64,000 nt of DNA from Sphingobacterium sp. (GCA_031277685.1 JAITLV010000126.1:1-64000); one strand, 5' to 3'; positions 18,518 to 27,610 are shown, counted from the first letter of the stretch. The notes: generated from the letters alone by a model not told the origin. Numbers and translations: made by a program.

Positions 18518-19501
18518 CTATTTTGCAAACAAAGCTTTTTTAAGTGCTAGTGCTCCTTGTTGTGAGGAAAACTTTACCGCTTCAATATGATCTAGCGGAT
18601 TTAAGAGACCATAATCGTGAATAAATCCATTATACGTTTCAATTGTTGTCGGAACCCCCGCCTGATCTAATTTTCTTGCGTAGGCCAAACCTTCATCGAA
18701 GAGAATATCATTTTCGGCAAGCTGAACCAATGCTGGTGGAAGACCTTTTAGCTTTTCTAATGGAGCATTGAATGGGGTAGCATAATATTCTTTTCGTTTT
18801 TCGACATCAGGGAGATAGTTATCCCACATCCATTTCATCAAAGGAGCGGTAAGGAATCTTTCCTCGGCATATTTCTGCCAGGATTCACGCGAAAAATCTG
18901 CGTCAGTTACAGGCCATAACAGTAATTGGAATTTTATTTCCGGGCCACCTTTATCTTTTGCCATCAGACAAAGTACAGCAGTCATATTTCCGCCAACACT
19001 GTTGCCCGCAGCGGCCATATTTTTACCGTCAATACCAATTTCAGCACCATTTTCTGACACCCACTTTGTCGCCGCATATATCTCGTTGATCGCAACAGGA
19101 TACTGTGCTTCAGGAGAAGGTGTATAATCAGTGAAAACAGCTGCTGCTCCGCTATGGACAACTAAATCTCTTACTAACCGTCTATGTGTTGGATAATCAC
19201 CCAATACCCATCCGCCGCCATGCGTAAACATAAAGACAGGAAGGTTTTCAGAGGATGCATTGGCTGGCTTTACAATATGGATGTTTACCGTGATTCCATC
19301 TTGGGTAATTTCTCTTTCATCTTCAGTTATACCGGAATAATCTACTTCAACAGAATTTTGTGCATCCACAAGCACCTGTCTGGCTTCCTCCGGAGTAAGT
19401 GTTTCCAGTGGCTTACCACCGCTATTATTCAGACCTTTCAAAAATCCCCTGATCCCTGAAAGTATCTGTGGATCGTTTTCAGCTTTAATGTTATTTGCCA
19501 T
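18518..19501 (-). CDS. Alpha/beta hydrolase, HSL/fold-3 esterase
   Basis: The 327-aa protein has the HSL-family oxyanion motif HGGGW (residues 94-98) and nucleophile elbow GNSVGG (Ser168). The general acid probably lies in ENDILFDEG and the general base in GFIHDYG. It matches alpha/beta-hydrolase fold-3 esterases of about 300-340 aa that cleave short-chain esters. The elbow has Asn-Ser-Val where most HSL members have Asp-Ser-Ala. No signal peptide is present, so it should be cytoplasmic. The gene stands alone. Confidence 0.88.
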   Translation of the reverse strand: MANNIKAENDPQILSGIRGFLKGLNNSGGKPLETLTPEEARQVLVDAQNSVEVDYSGITEDEREITQDGITVNIHIVKPANASSENLPVFMFTHGGGWVLGDYPTHRRLVRDLVVHSGAAAVFTDYTPSPEAQYPVAINEIYAATKWVSENGAEIGIDGKNMAAAGNSVGGNMTAVLCLMAKDKGGPEIKFQLLLWPVTDADFSRESWQKYAEERFLTAPLMKWMWDNYLPDVEKRKEYYATPFNAPLEKLKGLPPALVQLAENDILFDEGLAYARKLDQAGVPTTIETYNGFIHDYGLLNPLDHIEAVKFSSQQGALALKKALFAK

Positions 19502-19770
19502 AAATAAAATTTAAATGATTCATGTATGAGTAATAACCTTATTTAGGTCACATAAGTTTATATTTTTTCAAGTTATAAAAATAAAAGAGACATTTGTGTA
19601 ACAGAGCGAGGCTTAAATCATAATTGCCTATAGCGTGTACTTCATAGAGCTGGGATCGTAATATGTTCTGGGATCACGTGAAATTATAATTTTTGTTTAA
19701 AATGGGGTGACACCTGTCCCCTTTTGGATTGCTTGATCGTATTAGATCTAAATAATATAATATAAAGACC

Positions 19771-20109
19771 ATGAAAGAATTTATGCTAATCTTCAGATTA
19801 AAGGACATTTCTGATTTCAAACCCTCGCCCGCACAGATGCAAGAACGCATGAACTGGCTAGCAAGTATCATTGCCCAGGAAAAACTGGTGGATAAAGGAA
19901 AAACATTGCTACCAACAATAGATGGTGGACGTCATATTTCCGCTGATCAAGTAGTTACCGATGGCCCTTTTACCGAACTTAAGGAATTTGTAAGTGGATA
20001 TATCGTGATTCGAACTGAAACTATTGATGAAGCTGTAGAAATTGCCAAACAGAATCCAATATTTAAAATCGGGGGAAGTATTGAGGTCCGTGAATTGCTA
20101 AGGTCTTAA
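19771..20109 (+). CDS. YciI/DGPF-family protein linked to ECF42 sigma factor
   Basis: The 112-aa protein shows the DGPF signature VTDGPFTELKEFVSGYIVI (residues about 63-81) and a YciI-like ferredoxin fold beginning MKEFMLIFR. DGPF proteins are the usual genomic partners of ECF42 sigma factors, as here: the sigma gene starts 22 bp downstream. Their biochemical role is unknown. Confidence 0.88.
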   Translation: MKEFMLIFRLKDISDFKPSPAQMQERMNWLASIIAQEKLVDKGKTLLPTIDGGRHISADQVVTDGPFTELKEFVSGYIVIRTETIDEAVEIAKQNPIFKIGGSIEVRELLRS

Positions 20110-20131
20110 TCTTTTGCGAAAATCCAAAACA

Positions 20132-21352
20132 ATGAAGGATCTTATTCCAGGCCTGTTTCGCGATATGTATTCCAAAATGACAGCTGTATTATGCCGTCAT
20201 TTTGGTTTATCTAATATTCAGATTGCAGAGGATATTGTTAGCGACACATTTTTAAAAGCCTCAGAAGTTTGGGCTATTAAGGGTATCCCCCCTAATCCGC
20301 AAGCTTGGCTTTATACAGTAGCCAAAAATAAAACAAAGGATTATTTTAAACGCCAAAAAGTTTTTGACCAAAAAATCAGTGTTAATATCTTAAAAGAATT
20401 GGACGAAATAATGCTGCCGACTGGGTTGGACCAAAATACGATTAATGATAGCCAATTGGCGATGTTATTTGCTATTTGCGAACCCTTAATAGCTATTGAA
20501 GGACAGATTAGTCTGGCGTTGCAGATCTTGTGTGGATTTAGTATCAATGAAGTCGCACAAGCGCTACTGACAAATAGAGAGACAATAAAAAAGCGGGTAT
20601 TTAGAGCAAAAAACTATTTAAGAGAAAGTAAATTTGAAATAAAGGAATTATCAGATAGACAGATCATTGCCCGTCTCCCTGTGGTATTAAAGACCCTCTA
20701 TCTACTTTTTAATGAAGGGTATTATGCAAAACATGAAAATCAATTCATTCGAAAAGAACTATGCTATGAAGCAATTCGACTAGCTGAGCTGCTGACCGGA
20801 AATAATACAACCAACATGGCACAGGTAAATGCCCTGATCGCCTTAATGTGTTATCAAAGCTCCCGTCTTGAAGCTCGTGTGGATAATGAGGGGGAAATAG
20901 TACTTTTTGATCAACAGGATAAAACGCTCTGGAATAGAGATATGATCGATCGAGGTAATTATTATATGGTACAAGCTACAAATGTACAGGAAACTTCCAA
21001 ATACCATATTGAAGCAGCGATTGCTTATTGGCACACTACAGTGGACCAACTCTCAAAATGGACTTATATTTTACAGCTCTATGATCAATTGATTTTCGTT
21101 GAGTATTCTCCAGTGGTCGCATTGAACAGAGCCTTTGCCTACGCAAAAGTACATGGTACGGAGAAAGGTATCAATGAAGCAGAGAAACTTAACCTGCATA
21201 AAATGTCCTCTTACTTTGGATTACTAGGCTATCTATATTCGGAGACTGATACCGCGAAAGCTATCAATAACTATAATCGAGCACTGGACCTGGCTTGCTC
21301 AACCGCTGAAAGGGAGGCTTTCAAGAAAAGAATCCATGAACTTCTACAATAG
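20132..21352 (+). CDS. ECF42-type sigma factor with C-terminal TPR-like extension
   Basis: The frame is open to a TTG at 20114, but the ATG at 20132 (MKDLIPGLFRDM) matches the family start, giving 406 aa. Sigma region 2 is at about residues 5-75 (AEDIVSDTFLKASEVW) and region 4 at about 110-165 (FSINEVAQALLTNRETIKKRVFRAK). A long helical C-terminus (about 175-406, DUF6596/TPR-like) includes LYLLFNEGYYAKHENQ and VEYSPVVALNRAFAYAKV. ECF42 factors lack an anti-sigma factor and depend on the extension for activity. The DGPF partner precedes it. Confidence 0.9.
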   Translation: MKDLIPGLFRDMYSKMTAVLCRHFGLSNIQIAEDIVSDTFLKASEVWAIKGIPPNPQAWLYTVAKNKTKDYFKRQKVFDQKISVNILKELDEIMLPTGLDQNTINDSQLAMLFAICEPLIAIEGQISLALQILCGFSINEVAQALLTNRETIKKRVFRAKNYLRESKFEIKELSDRQIIARLPVVLKTLYLLFNEGYYAKHENQFIRKELCYEAIRLAELLTGNNTTNMAQVNALIALMCYQSSRLEARVDNEGEIVLFDQQDKTLWNRDMIDRGNYYMVQATNVQETSKYHIEAAIAYWHTTVDQLSKWTYILQLYDQLIFVEYSPVVALNRAFAYAKVHGTEKGINEAEKLNLHKMSSYFGLLGYLYSETDTAKAINNYNRALDLACSTAEREAFKKRIHELLQ

Positions 21353-21442
21353 CCGACCCACCTCTATTTATCACACAGGAGCCAAAATTATTCAGAAGGA
21401 TCATAAAAAATTTGTTAAAATTGTTTGATATAAACAAAACTC

Positions 21443-22012
21443 ATGGACAACCTTTTAAGTTTTATACGCTCATTAACCTCATTTTCAAACGAGAGCTGGG
21501 AATCCCTTCAACCAGCTTTAAGTAGCAGAACATTCAAGAAGAATGAGTTTATACTTAAACAAGGAGAAATATGCACTTCTTTGTTCTATATTGACAGTGG
21601 ATTTTGTAAAACCTTTTATGATCTTGATAGCGAAATTAAAAACACTGGCTTTTTTTTCGAAAATGAAATCGTCACAAACGTCAATAGTTTTAGTTCAGGG
21701 AAAGAATCCGCATTTAATATTATTTCCTGTGAACCACTGACTGCATTTGTATTTAATAAAGAGAAACTGATTGAGGCCTCGAAACAGTCAGTAGAGATTG
21801 AGACATTGGGTAGATGTTGTATTCGCTTATATGCAATGAAACAGGAGGAACTATCTTCCATTTTCCAACGCTATACTGCAGACGAGCGATTGTTATATAT
21901 GGAAAAAACTAATCCGCAATTGTTGCAGCGTGTCTCTTTATCTCAATTAGCTTCATTTTTAGGGGTTAAAAGAGAAACATTGAGCCGGATAAGGAAACGC
22001 CGATTCTTATAA
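21443..22012 (+). CDS. Crp/Fnr family transcriptional regulator
   Basis: The 189-aa protein has a cyclic-nucleotide-binding-like beta-roll (about residues 20-115: FILKQGEICTSLFYIDSGFCKTFY) and a C-terminal helix-turn-helix (about 160-186: SLSQLASFLGVKRETLSRIRKRR). Residues needed for cAMP binding are not obviously conserved, as usual for Bacteroidota members of this family. Eighteen bases after its stop lies a perfect TGTGA-N6-TCACA palindrome before the VOC gene, so it may control that neighbour. Confidence 0.88.
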   Translation: MDNLLSFIRSLTSFSNESWESLQPALSSRTFKKNEFILKQGEICTSLFYIDSGFCKTFYDLDSEIKNTGFFFENEIVTNVNSFSSGKESAFNIISCEPLTAFVFNKEKLIEASKQSVEIETLGRCCIRLYAMKQEELSSIFQRYTADERLLYMEKTNPQLLQRVSLSQLASFLGVKRETLSRIRKRRFL

Positions 22013-22029
22013 GAGACAAATGTTGATTA

Positions 22030-22045
22030 TGTGATTTTAGTCACA
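22030..22045. promoter_or_regulatory. Perfect Crp/Fnr-type box upstream of VOC gene
   Basis: TGTGATTTTAGTCACA is an exact match to the Crp half-sites TGTGA and TCACA with a 6-bp spacer. It lies between the Crp/Fnr gene and the VOC gene, 46 bp before the latter's ATG. The nearby Crp/Fnr protein is the obvious candidate ligand, by inference. Confidence 0.6.
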
Positions 22046-22091
22046 GGCGGAACTCTTCCATATAGCTTTACTTTGTAAAAAGTAATTCAAT

Positions 22092-22505
22092 ATGCAAAAA
22101 TTAAAAAAAATTGATGAACAGTCAAATGTGCTTACCTGGTTCGAAATACCAGTGTCGGATATCGACAGAGCGAAAAATTTCTACGAAACAATCCTGACGA
22201 TCGAAATGATTAAGCGCGGAGATGGCAATGATGAAGGAGTCTTTTTTCCTTTTAATCCCAATATTGTCCAAGCTACGTCGGGAAGAGTAACTGGCGTGCT
22301 CGCTAAATCTACCCAAAACAAACCTTCAGCAACGGGTACAGTGGTCTATATTAATGCCAGCCCCAATATTCAAGCTGTTCTTGACAAAGTTGAACTAGCC
22401 GGAGGAAAAATTATCGAACCCAAACAGTTATTTGGCCCTGTAGGATTTATCGCAATGATCTTAGATAGTGAAGGTAATAAAATAGGGCTCCACGCAGAAA
22501 AATAG
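22092..22505 (+). CDS. VOC family (glyoxalase-like) protein
   Basis: The 137-aa protein has a vicinal-oxygen-chelate fold: WFEIPVSDIDRAKNFYETIL at the start and a second half ending FIAMILDSEGNKIGLHAEK. It is similar to small 'PhnB-like/glyoxalase' single-domain proteins. A metal-binding Glu and His can be guessed at the ends of the strands, but substrate is unknown. A Crp/Fnr box precedes it and a strong terminator follows. Confidence 0.85.
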   Translation: MQKLKKIDEQSNVLTWFEIPVSDIDRAKNFYETILTIEMIKRGDGNDEGVFFPFNPNIVQATSGRVTGVLAKSTQNKPSATGTVVYINASPNIQAVLDKVELAGGKIIEPKQLFGPVGFIAMILDSEGNKIGLHAEK

Positions 22506-22520
22506 TGTATTCTCTAACCT

Positions 22521-22566
22521 AAATTAGCCAGATCCTAAAGACAAAAATCTTAGATCTGGCTAATTT
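22521..22566. terminator. Bidirectional hairpin terminator
   Basis: A perfect 14-bp stem (22521-22534 with 22553-22566) begins with AAATTAGCC and ends with the complement, so A and T runs flank it on both strands. It sits between the convergent VOC and azoreductase genes. Confidence 0.8.
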
Positions 22567-22614
22567 AAAAACCTAAAAGAATAGAAATTCTATCCTGTTT
22601 TTGTGTTTTTGAAA

Positions 22615-23211
22615 TTAATATTGAAAATTGGCAAGTATCTCACAGTAATTAGGTGAAAAATCGGGGAAGGCCGTACCCTCAACCCGGTAGGTAGTAACAT
22701 CGGTTATACCGACATAGGTACGGAAGACATCAGTTAAATAATCCGCGATATAGTCCTTGGATAAAGAGGCAATCTGTTTTCCTCCAGAGGCTATAGCGAG
22801 ATAGATCTTTTTATCCGTTATAAGCCCGACACGATTGCCTATTTCATCATATGTATAAGTAATACCAAAACGGACTAATTGGTCAATCCAAGCTTTAAGA
22901 TGCGCGGAAATAGCAAAATTGTGCATAGGAGTACTCATGACTATAATATCTGCGGCACTAATTTTCCGGATTAGATTATTCGCATAGGTTAATGATTCAA
23001 TAGAACTATAGCCAGAGGTATCGACCGGGGTATAAAATCCCTGAACCATTTCATTTGTATATAAGGGCGGAGGTGATTTGACCAAATCCCATGTGAGGAC
23101 GGAAATCGAATCATTTTTCTCTTTTAGAAGATTAATGATTTCTTTGCCCAAATTGGTACTAAAGGAACTATCCTCTCTAGCACTCGATGTGATGTGTAAA
23201 ACAGTTTTCAT
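22615..23211 (-). CDS. azoR: FMN-dependent NADH-azoreductase
   Basis: The 198-aa flavodoxin-fold protein has the AzoR hallmarks: an N-terminal phosphate loop (HITSSAREDSSFS), STPMHNFAISAHLKAWIDQL and AIASGGK. AzoR enzymes use FMN and NAD(P)H to reduce quinones and azo dyes and protect against electrophiles. Length fits the family (about 200 aa). It is convergent with the VOC gene and follows the Tet(X)-like monooxygenase gene on the same strand, 138 bp away. Confidence 0.9.
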   Translation of the reverse strand: MKTVLHITSSAREDSSFSTNLGKEIINLLKEKNDSISVLTWDLVKSPPPLYTNEMVQGFYTPVDTSGYSSIESLTYANNLIRKISAADIIVMSTPMHNFAISAHLKAWIDQLVRFGITYTYDEIGNRVGLITDKKIYLAIASGGKQIASLSKDYIADYLTDVFRTYVGITDVTTYRVEGTAFPDFSPNYCEILANFQY

Positions 23212-23349
23212 TTCAGATTTTTATGACTTAACGATCCAAAAAATCGAAAGAGGACATCATTCTAAAATAAATCGATGTTGCAAGACCACATTCTGATCGT
23301 CATTACCAGGAACAGTAAATTGAACGATAATAGTTGGGCCTCTTAAACT

Positions 23350-24492
23350 TTACAGGAACATAGCCAACAATGCGTTAAGTCCGCTTGCTGTGTGTAATAT
23401 TTCCGTGTTTTCTAAGGTATCTTTTGTCACCGCAGCTGCTCTTGCCTGCATTTGTTTTTCGTAATGTGAAATTGCAGTCTGAATGTCTGGAAAATTGTCA
23501 CCTGTCAAAGCTTCTGCCAATTCAAAAGCGTCTTGCATGGCTTGATTTACCCCCTCACCTGCGTATGGCGGCATACGATGAGCCGCATCGCCAAGCATTG
23601 TCAAGTTTGACAATGTTGGCCAAGTTTGGTCTAATGGAAAATGATATTGCGGACGTGGCATAAACCAAATTTCATTACTTGCAAAGAGCTCCTGCCATTG
23701 TTCACTCCATGATGAGAACGCTACTTTAAACCAATCAAAAACCTGTTGTTTATTGCTGAAGTCAATACCGCTTTCCTGCACCCAATTTTCGGAAACTTTA
23801 CAACCGGTATAAAACGATAAACTGCCTTCTCCCTTTGCGCTTAAGATAATTGATTGCTCGTTTCCAAGAGCAAAAACTTTTCCGCCTTTTGTGATTTCCC
23901 AAAGTTTCGGGGCGTTTTTTTCGGCGTTGTAAATATTACCTTCAACAATTGTAACACCGGAATAAATGGGCTTAATGTCGGTCATGTGAACACGGATTTT
24001 TGAGTTTGCACCATCCGCTGCAACGACAAGGTCAGCGTAAAAAGATTTTTCGTTTTTGAAATGCAAAAGCCAACCATTATCCTGTTTTTCCATTGAAATG
24101 AACTGACTGTCCCAAACAATGGTATCTTCATTCAATGAGTTTATTAAAATCTCGCGTAAAGGGGCACGGTCAATTTCAGGTCGATCTTCTTGATAATCGT
24201 GTTGAATCTCGTGGTCATCCATTTTGATCATGGCTTGGTCGTCTAACACTCTTAAGCGTCCGGCCTCAGGTCGAAAACTGGCCTTAAATTCGTTCATCAA
24301 ATTTGCTCTGCGAAGAGCTTCCAAACCACTTTCTTCGTGTAGATCTAGTGTTGCTCCCTGTTGGCGAACTTCTTTGTTTATATCACGTTCATACACGGTT
24401 ACATGTGCCCCTTTTAATTGTAAGAGTTTGGCTAACGTGAGTCCGCCAGGACCGCCGCCAACAACGGCGATTTTCTTGCCTTGTAATTTCAT
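23350..24492 (-). CDS. Tet(X)-like FAD-dependent monooxygenase
   Basis: The 380-aa flavoprotein has an N-terminal dinucleotide motif VVGGGPGGLTLAKLL followed by VTVYERD and GATLDLHEESGLEAL, and the second FAD motif MLGDAAHRMPPYAGEGVN. The overall pattern, including TLDLH and MPPxAGxGVN, parallels Tet(X), the flavin monooxygenase that inactivates tetracyclines, although many positions differ. It could hydroxylate a different aromatic or polyketide substrate, and resistance cannot be claimed from sequence. An AraC-family regulator lies 34 bp upstream on the same strand. Confidence 0.82.
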   Translation of the reverse strand: MKLQGKKIAVVGGGPGGLTLAKLLQLKGAHVTVYERDINKEVRQQGATLDLHEESGLEALRRANLMNEFKASFRPEAGRLRVLDDQAMIKMDDHEIQHDYQEDRPEIDRAPLREILINSLNEDTIVWDSQFISMEKQDNGWLLHFKNEKSFYADLVVAADGANSKIRVHMTDIKPIYSGVTIVEGNIYNAEKNAPKLWEITKGGKVFALGNEQSIILSAKGEGSLSFYTGCKVSENWVQESGIDFSNKQQVFDWFKVAFSSWSEQWQELFASNEIWFMPRPQYHFPLDQTWPTLSNLTMLGDAAHRMPPYAGEGVNQAMQDAFELAEALTGDNFPDIQTAISHYEKQMQARAAAVTKDTLENTEILHTASGLNALLAMFL

Positions 24493-24526
24493 ATCCAGTA
24501 CATTTTAATTTTTTAACTGAACAAAA

Positions 24527-25282
24527 TTACGTTGACTCGAGCGTTGAAAATTGTATAAAACGCTCATTTTTGTTCTTCAACAGATCTTTTGGTGAAACAC
24601 CAGCAAGTTTTTTGACTTCTTTTATAAAATGGGATTGGTCGGCAAAGTTTTGTTGTGGAAACAATTTGCCTTCTTTGATGTGTTGAAAGGAAGCACGGAA
24701 GCGGATAATATTGCAATATACTTTTGCTGTAAGTCCGAATTGCTGATTGAAATAACGATTGATCTGTTGCCTACTCCAAAACGATTTTTCTGAAAGTTCT
24801 TTGCTTGTAATCGCTCCATTTGATGAATAAATGAGGTCAAACAGTTTTCGTTTCCTAATGTCTATCTCACTTGGCAGAAGTGACTGGATTTTTTTTGTCG
24901 CTTTCTTGCAAAATAAATCAAAGTCATTCAGATCGTCTGCACTAAAGTTCCAAAAATTAGGTGGCAATATTGTTCCCTTGTCCACCAAACTGGCAATACT
25001 GATCTGAAAAATATATTTTATTGCAAGCGGTTTAAAACTTATGGCATAAGTTTGTCGCAAAGGTGCAATGGTCGCTTGTCCCGGTTGCGTTTCGATTCCC
25101 AAAAGCGTAGTGTGGAAAGGATCTGTCGCAGACTGGGTAAAAAATAGATCGACTCTTCCGTCTGGTAATACAACAACCTCTTTGTTGCAGTCCGATTGGT
25201 TTTGTAAAAGCCAAAAACTTTCAACAAAGTCTGCTAACGACTTGTCAGGTTTTATTACTTGATATTTTAATGCATTTTCCAT
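24527..25282 (-). CDS. AraC family transcriptional regulator
   Basis: The frame is open to a TTG at 25303, but the ATG at 25282 (MENALKYQVIKP) is preferred, giving 251 aa. The N-terminus fits the DUF6597 sensor (LADFVESFWLLQN, VVLPDGRVDLFF) and the C-terminus holds an AraC-type double helix-turn-helix (about residues 150-245: TSKELSEKSFWSRQQINRYFNQQFGLTAK). It probably regulates the Tet(X)-like gene 34 bp downstream, with which it is likely co-transcribed. Confidence 0.87.
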   Translation of the reverse strand: MENALKYQVIKPDKSLADFVESFWLLQNQSDCNKEVVVLPDGRVDLFFTQSATDPFHTTLLGIETQPGQATIAPLRQTYAISFKPLAIKYIFQISIASLVDKGTILPPNFWNFSADDLNDFDLFCKKATKKIQSLLPSEIDIRKRKLFDLIYSSNGAITSKELSEKSFWSRQQINRYFNQQFGLTAKVYCNIIRFRASFQHIKEGKLFPQQNFADQSHFIKEVKKLAGVSPKDLLKNKNERFIQFSTLEST

Positions 25283-25445
25283 TGTTTCTGTCAGTTTGTA
25301 CAATAGCTTTTCCTGTAAAATTCACTATGGCACATCCAGTAAAAAAGCCTCAAACCTACAATCTAAATTAAGGATTATTGCAAAACTATCAATGAATATA
25401 TCAACTTACCATGCCTATTCGGATGATGGTAGCCACGATACGCAT

Positions 25446-25475
25446 CCATAAGAAACAGATTTGTGTTTCTTATGG
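25446..25475. repeat. Perfect 12-bp inverted repeat at end of dinB remnant
   Basis: CCATAAGAAACA (25446-25457) pairs perfectly with 25464-25475 across a 6-nt loop. It overlaps the stop of the truncated dinB reading frame, so it may be the scar of an insertion or deletion, or a terminator acquired there. No T-run follows. Confidence 0.55.
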
Positions 25476-25670
25476 AAGACCAGTTGCCAGTCGCATGAGC
25501 ATGGCAGAATGCACACCAAACTGATGCATTTCATAGGAATAGAATGCAACTATCCCAGGGTCACAACCTCCTCCTATGAGCGCAGGTACCTCGATGAGCT
25601 TGCTGTTCTGCAAAAGCTCCACCGATACAAAGTGTGTATCGAAATCACAATGTACTATACTCCTCTCCAT
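25470..25670 (-). pseudogene. dinB: Truncated dinB (DNA polymerase IV) N-terminus
   Basis: The 66-codon frame starting at ATG 25670 reads SIVHCDFDTHFVSVELLQNS and then SYEMHQFGVHSAMLM, clearly the first 60 residues of a Y-family polymerase (family: IVHxDxDxFFVSVE ... SYEARKFGVxSAMPM). The catalytic Asp is kept, but the YxxR nucleotide-binding Arg is His and the first Phe of the FF pair is His. It stops at LATGLP, and fingers, thumb and little-finger domains are missing. It is a decayed fragment. Confidence 0.8.
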
Positions 25671-25760
25671 GTTTTTCAGTTCTATTAAAAGCCGTCTATG
25701 GCGACTTTTGATTGTTTGGTAGTTGTCATATCTAAAATCACTAATATTATCAGCGAACAA

Positions 25761-25948
25761 TCAACAATGTATTATGGTTTAATTTTTATCACACTCATAG
25801 TCAACGACATAATTTACAGTCAGGAATTGGCTTAAACAAGAGGAATGTTGTTCTGTTTATTACAAAACAGGACCTATGAACGAAAAGATGTTCAACTATT
25901 TGAAGAGTGAGGGGCTCACTTACTTATGGCGGAAATTTGGTATAGGAT
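25761..25948. other. Short gap with a 27-codon coding-like fragment
   Basis: A plus-strand frame from 25876 to 25959 reads MNEKMFNYLKSEGLTYLWRK and ends after GIGFNQ. It overlaps the end of the convergent DMP19-type gene by 11 bp. It resembles a gene fragment, but no family is recognised. Confidence 0.25.
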
Positions 25949-26551
25949 TTAATCAGTAAAGTGCTTCTTGTTCTTTCGGATGTAGTCAGCCTGAATTTTT
26001 TGCAATTTTTTGGTTTCATTAAGCTTGTAGAATTCATCATCAAATTTGTTCAACGGATTATTCTCATAGGATTTACTAAAACCTTCTATCGTCCCATCCT
26101 GATGTTCAGTTATTTTCGAATTCTCTTTTTCGAACGTCTTGTTTGCACGCTCAGTCAGATCAGCAAATTTAGTTGCGCCGACTAATTTCAACGCATCTGG
26201 CAATGGTTTAGCAAATTGACCGCTTGAATTGAAATAAAATTGATTATACCCACCATTATTTACTTCTGCTTCTAATTGGCTGATCATATAAATTGCTTGT
26301 CTTGATTTATTCCAAGACATGACAATTTCATATTCTTTACCATGTGCAGCCAATAGCTTATGAAAGAGATTATCATAAACGACTTGTAATAACATGTCAT
26401 CTGAAGTTGTATCAATAGTTTGGTCGGTTAATGAGTTCTCGATTGATGGCATACTATTGCTTTGCTTAATAGCTCGAGAACAGCCATACAAATTTAAAAT
26501 CACTATCATAACGCCTATGGTAATAATTTGTCGTCTCATTGATTTTATCAT
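25949..26551 (-). CDS. DMP19/DUF4375 family lipoprotein
   Basis: The 200-aa protein has a lipoprotein signal (LNLYGCSRA, Cys about residue 24). Its mature part contains MISQLEAEVNNGGYNQFYFN and ALKLVGATKFADL, the core of the DUF4375/DMP19 family. Family members are usually cytoplasmic, and Neisseria DMP19 is a DNA mimic. The lipid anchor here argues against DNA mimicry in the cytoplasm and for an envelope role. No partner gene is obvious, and the gene stands alone. Confidence 0.75.
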   Translation of the reverse strand: MIKSMRRQIITIGVMIVILNLYGCSRAIKQSNSMPSIENSLTDQTIDTTSDDMLLQVVYDNLFHKLLAAHGKEYEIVMSWNKSRQAIYMISQLEAEVNNGGYNQFYFNSSGQFAKPLPDALKLVGATKFADLTERANKTFEKENSKITEHQDGTIEGFSKSYENNPLNKFDDEFYKLNETKKLQKIQADYIRKNKKHFTD

Positions 26552-26781
26552 CTTAAAACTTTTTAATATTCAAATATATAGAATAATCCTATGCATGTCT
26601 ATAACGTAATGATCAGCTCAAAACACGGTCCCATCCTGCTCACTTCTGAAATTGGGTAAAGCGGTAGGTGGGGTATAATAAATAGAAAGATTCGTTAGGA
26701 TATGGAAAGGCTAGCAAAAGAGGCAGGGTAGACGATTATCTGCAAAAAACATTCGACATCGGAATAGTAAGCAAAGAGAAG

Positions 26782-27372
26782 TTACTCGTTATTTTTACCT
26801 ATACCTTCACGAACTAATTCGAACAAATTTGGGTAGGATCTTACAATACCATTCCGATCAACGGAAATAGGAGAAATAAAATTGGAATCGTAGTTCTCAT
26901 AAAAATATTCGTCTTTTGATTTTCTAGTATAGCGCTGATTGACACGTCGGATGTCTTTATGAAAAATATCGATATAAATAACGCCAATTTTAAACGACTG
27001 GTCAACCATTAGCATTAAATTATTAATTGGAAGACTATTAGTAAATGGCGTTAAAGAAATATCAATATAAAGAAGGCCCTTAAATTCGGGTCTGACAGTA
27101 CCGTTTATTTCCCACTCATCGCCGACTTTAATGCCTTTTATTAAATCTCCTGTGCTATCAATTTCCGGATGTATCTCAAAATTTTGGATACACCAATGTT
27201 TGTCCAGACGTAACACGTAATTGACAGTAAAAATTTTACCGCGATAATTTCCAGTGATTAAAGATTCAACATGATAACCGTCTGGTTGTGTTTGAATTTT
27301 ACACTGCTCCCATGACTTATAAACAACTCCCCTCCACATTAGTAATTTCATAGCATAAAATTTTATCTCCAA
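26782..27372 (-). CDS. Putative glycolipid-binding family protein
   Basis: The 196-aa protein matches the bacterial 'putative glycolipid-binding' family (PF06475): it opens with MKLLMWRGVVYKSWEQC (Met-8 at 27351 may be the real start), has LTPFTNSLPINNL in the middle and IYIDIF...QRYTRKSKDEY near the end. The final part, DSNFISPISVDRNGIVRSYP, is also characteristic. The fold is a beta-barrel, and binding to glycolipid is inferred for the family rather than shown here. It is divergent from the lipoprotein gene at 27611. Confidence 0.75.
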   Translation of the reverse strand: MEIKFYAMKLLMWRGVVYKSWEQCKIQTQPDGYHVESLITGNYRGKIFTVNYVLRLDKHWCIQNFEIHPEIDSTGDLIKGIKVGDEWEINGTVRPEFKGLLYIDISLTPFTNSLPINNLMLMVDQSFKIGVIYIDIFHKDIRRVNQRYTRKSKDEYFYENYDSNFISPISVDRNGIVRSYPNLFELVREGIGKNNE

Positions 27373-27610
27373 ACATTTATTTTAATAACCGATAGTGTTA
27401 TAACAGCATTCTCTTGCTCATTGTTTAATCAAAAATATAATCCTCCAGGAATTATTAGAAATCTTCATTCCGGAATGGCAATTGTAGCGGCTTATAGTAA
27501 ATGATTAGTATAAACCTTTTAATTATATGCTTTAATCACCAGTGATAGAATTGAAATGATTAATTTTAGTCAATGGGATATAATTAAATGTAAACCACTA
27601 AAAATATAGT

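Noticed and set aside
23260..23349. In-frame extension after the Tet(X)-like stop (RGPTIIVQFTVPGNDD...)
   Set aside because: Although protein-like, Tet(X)-type enzymes end near the existing stop and the extension matches no part of the family. It may be an unrelated relic.
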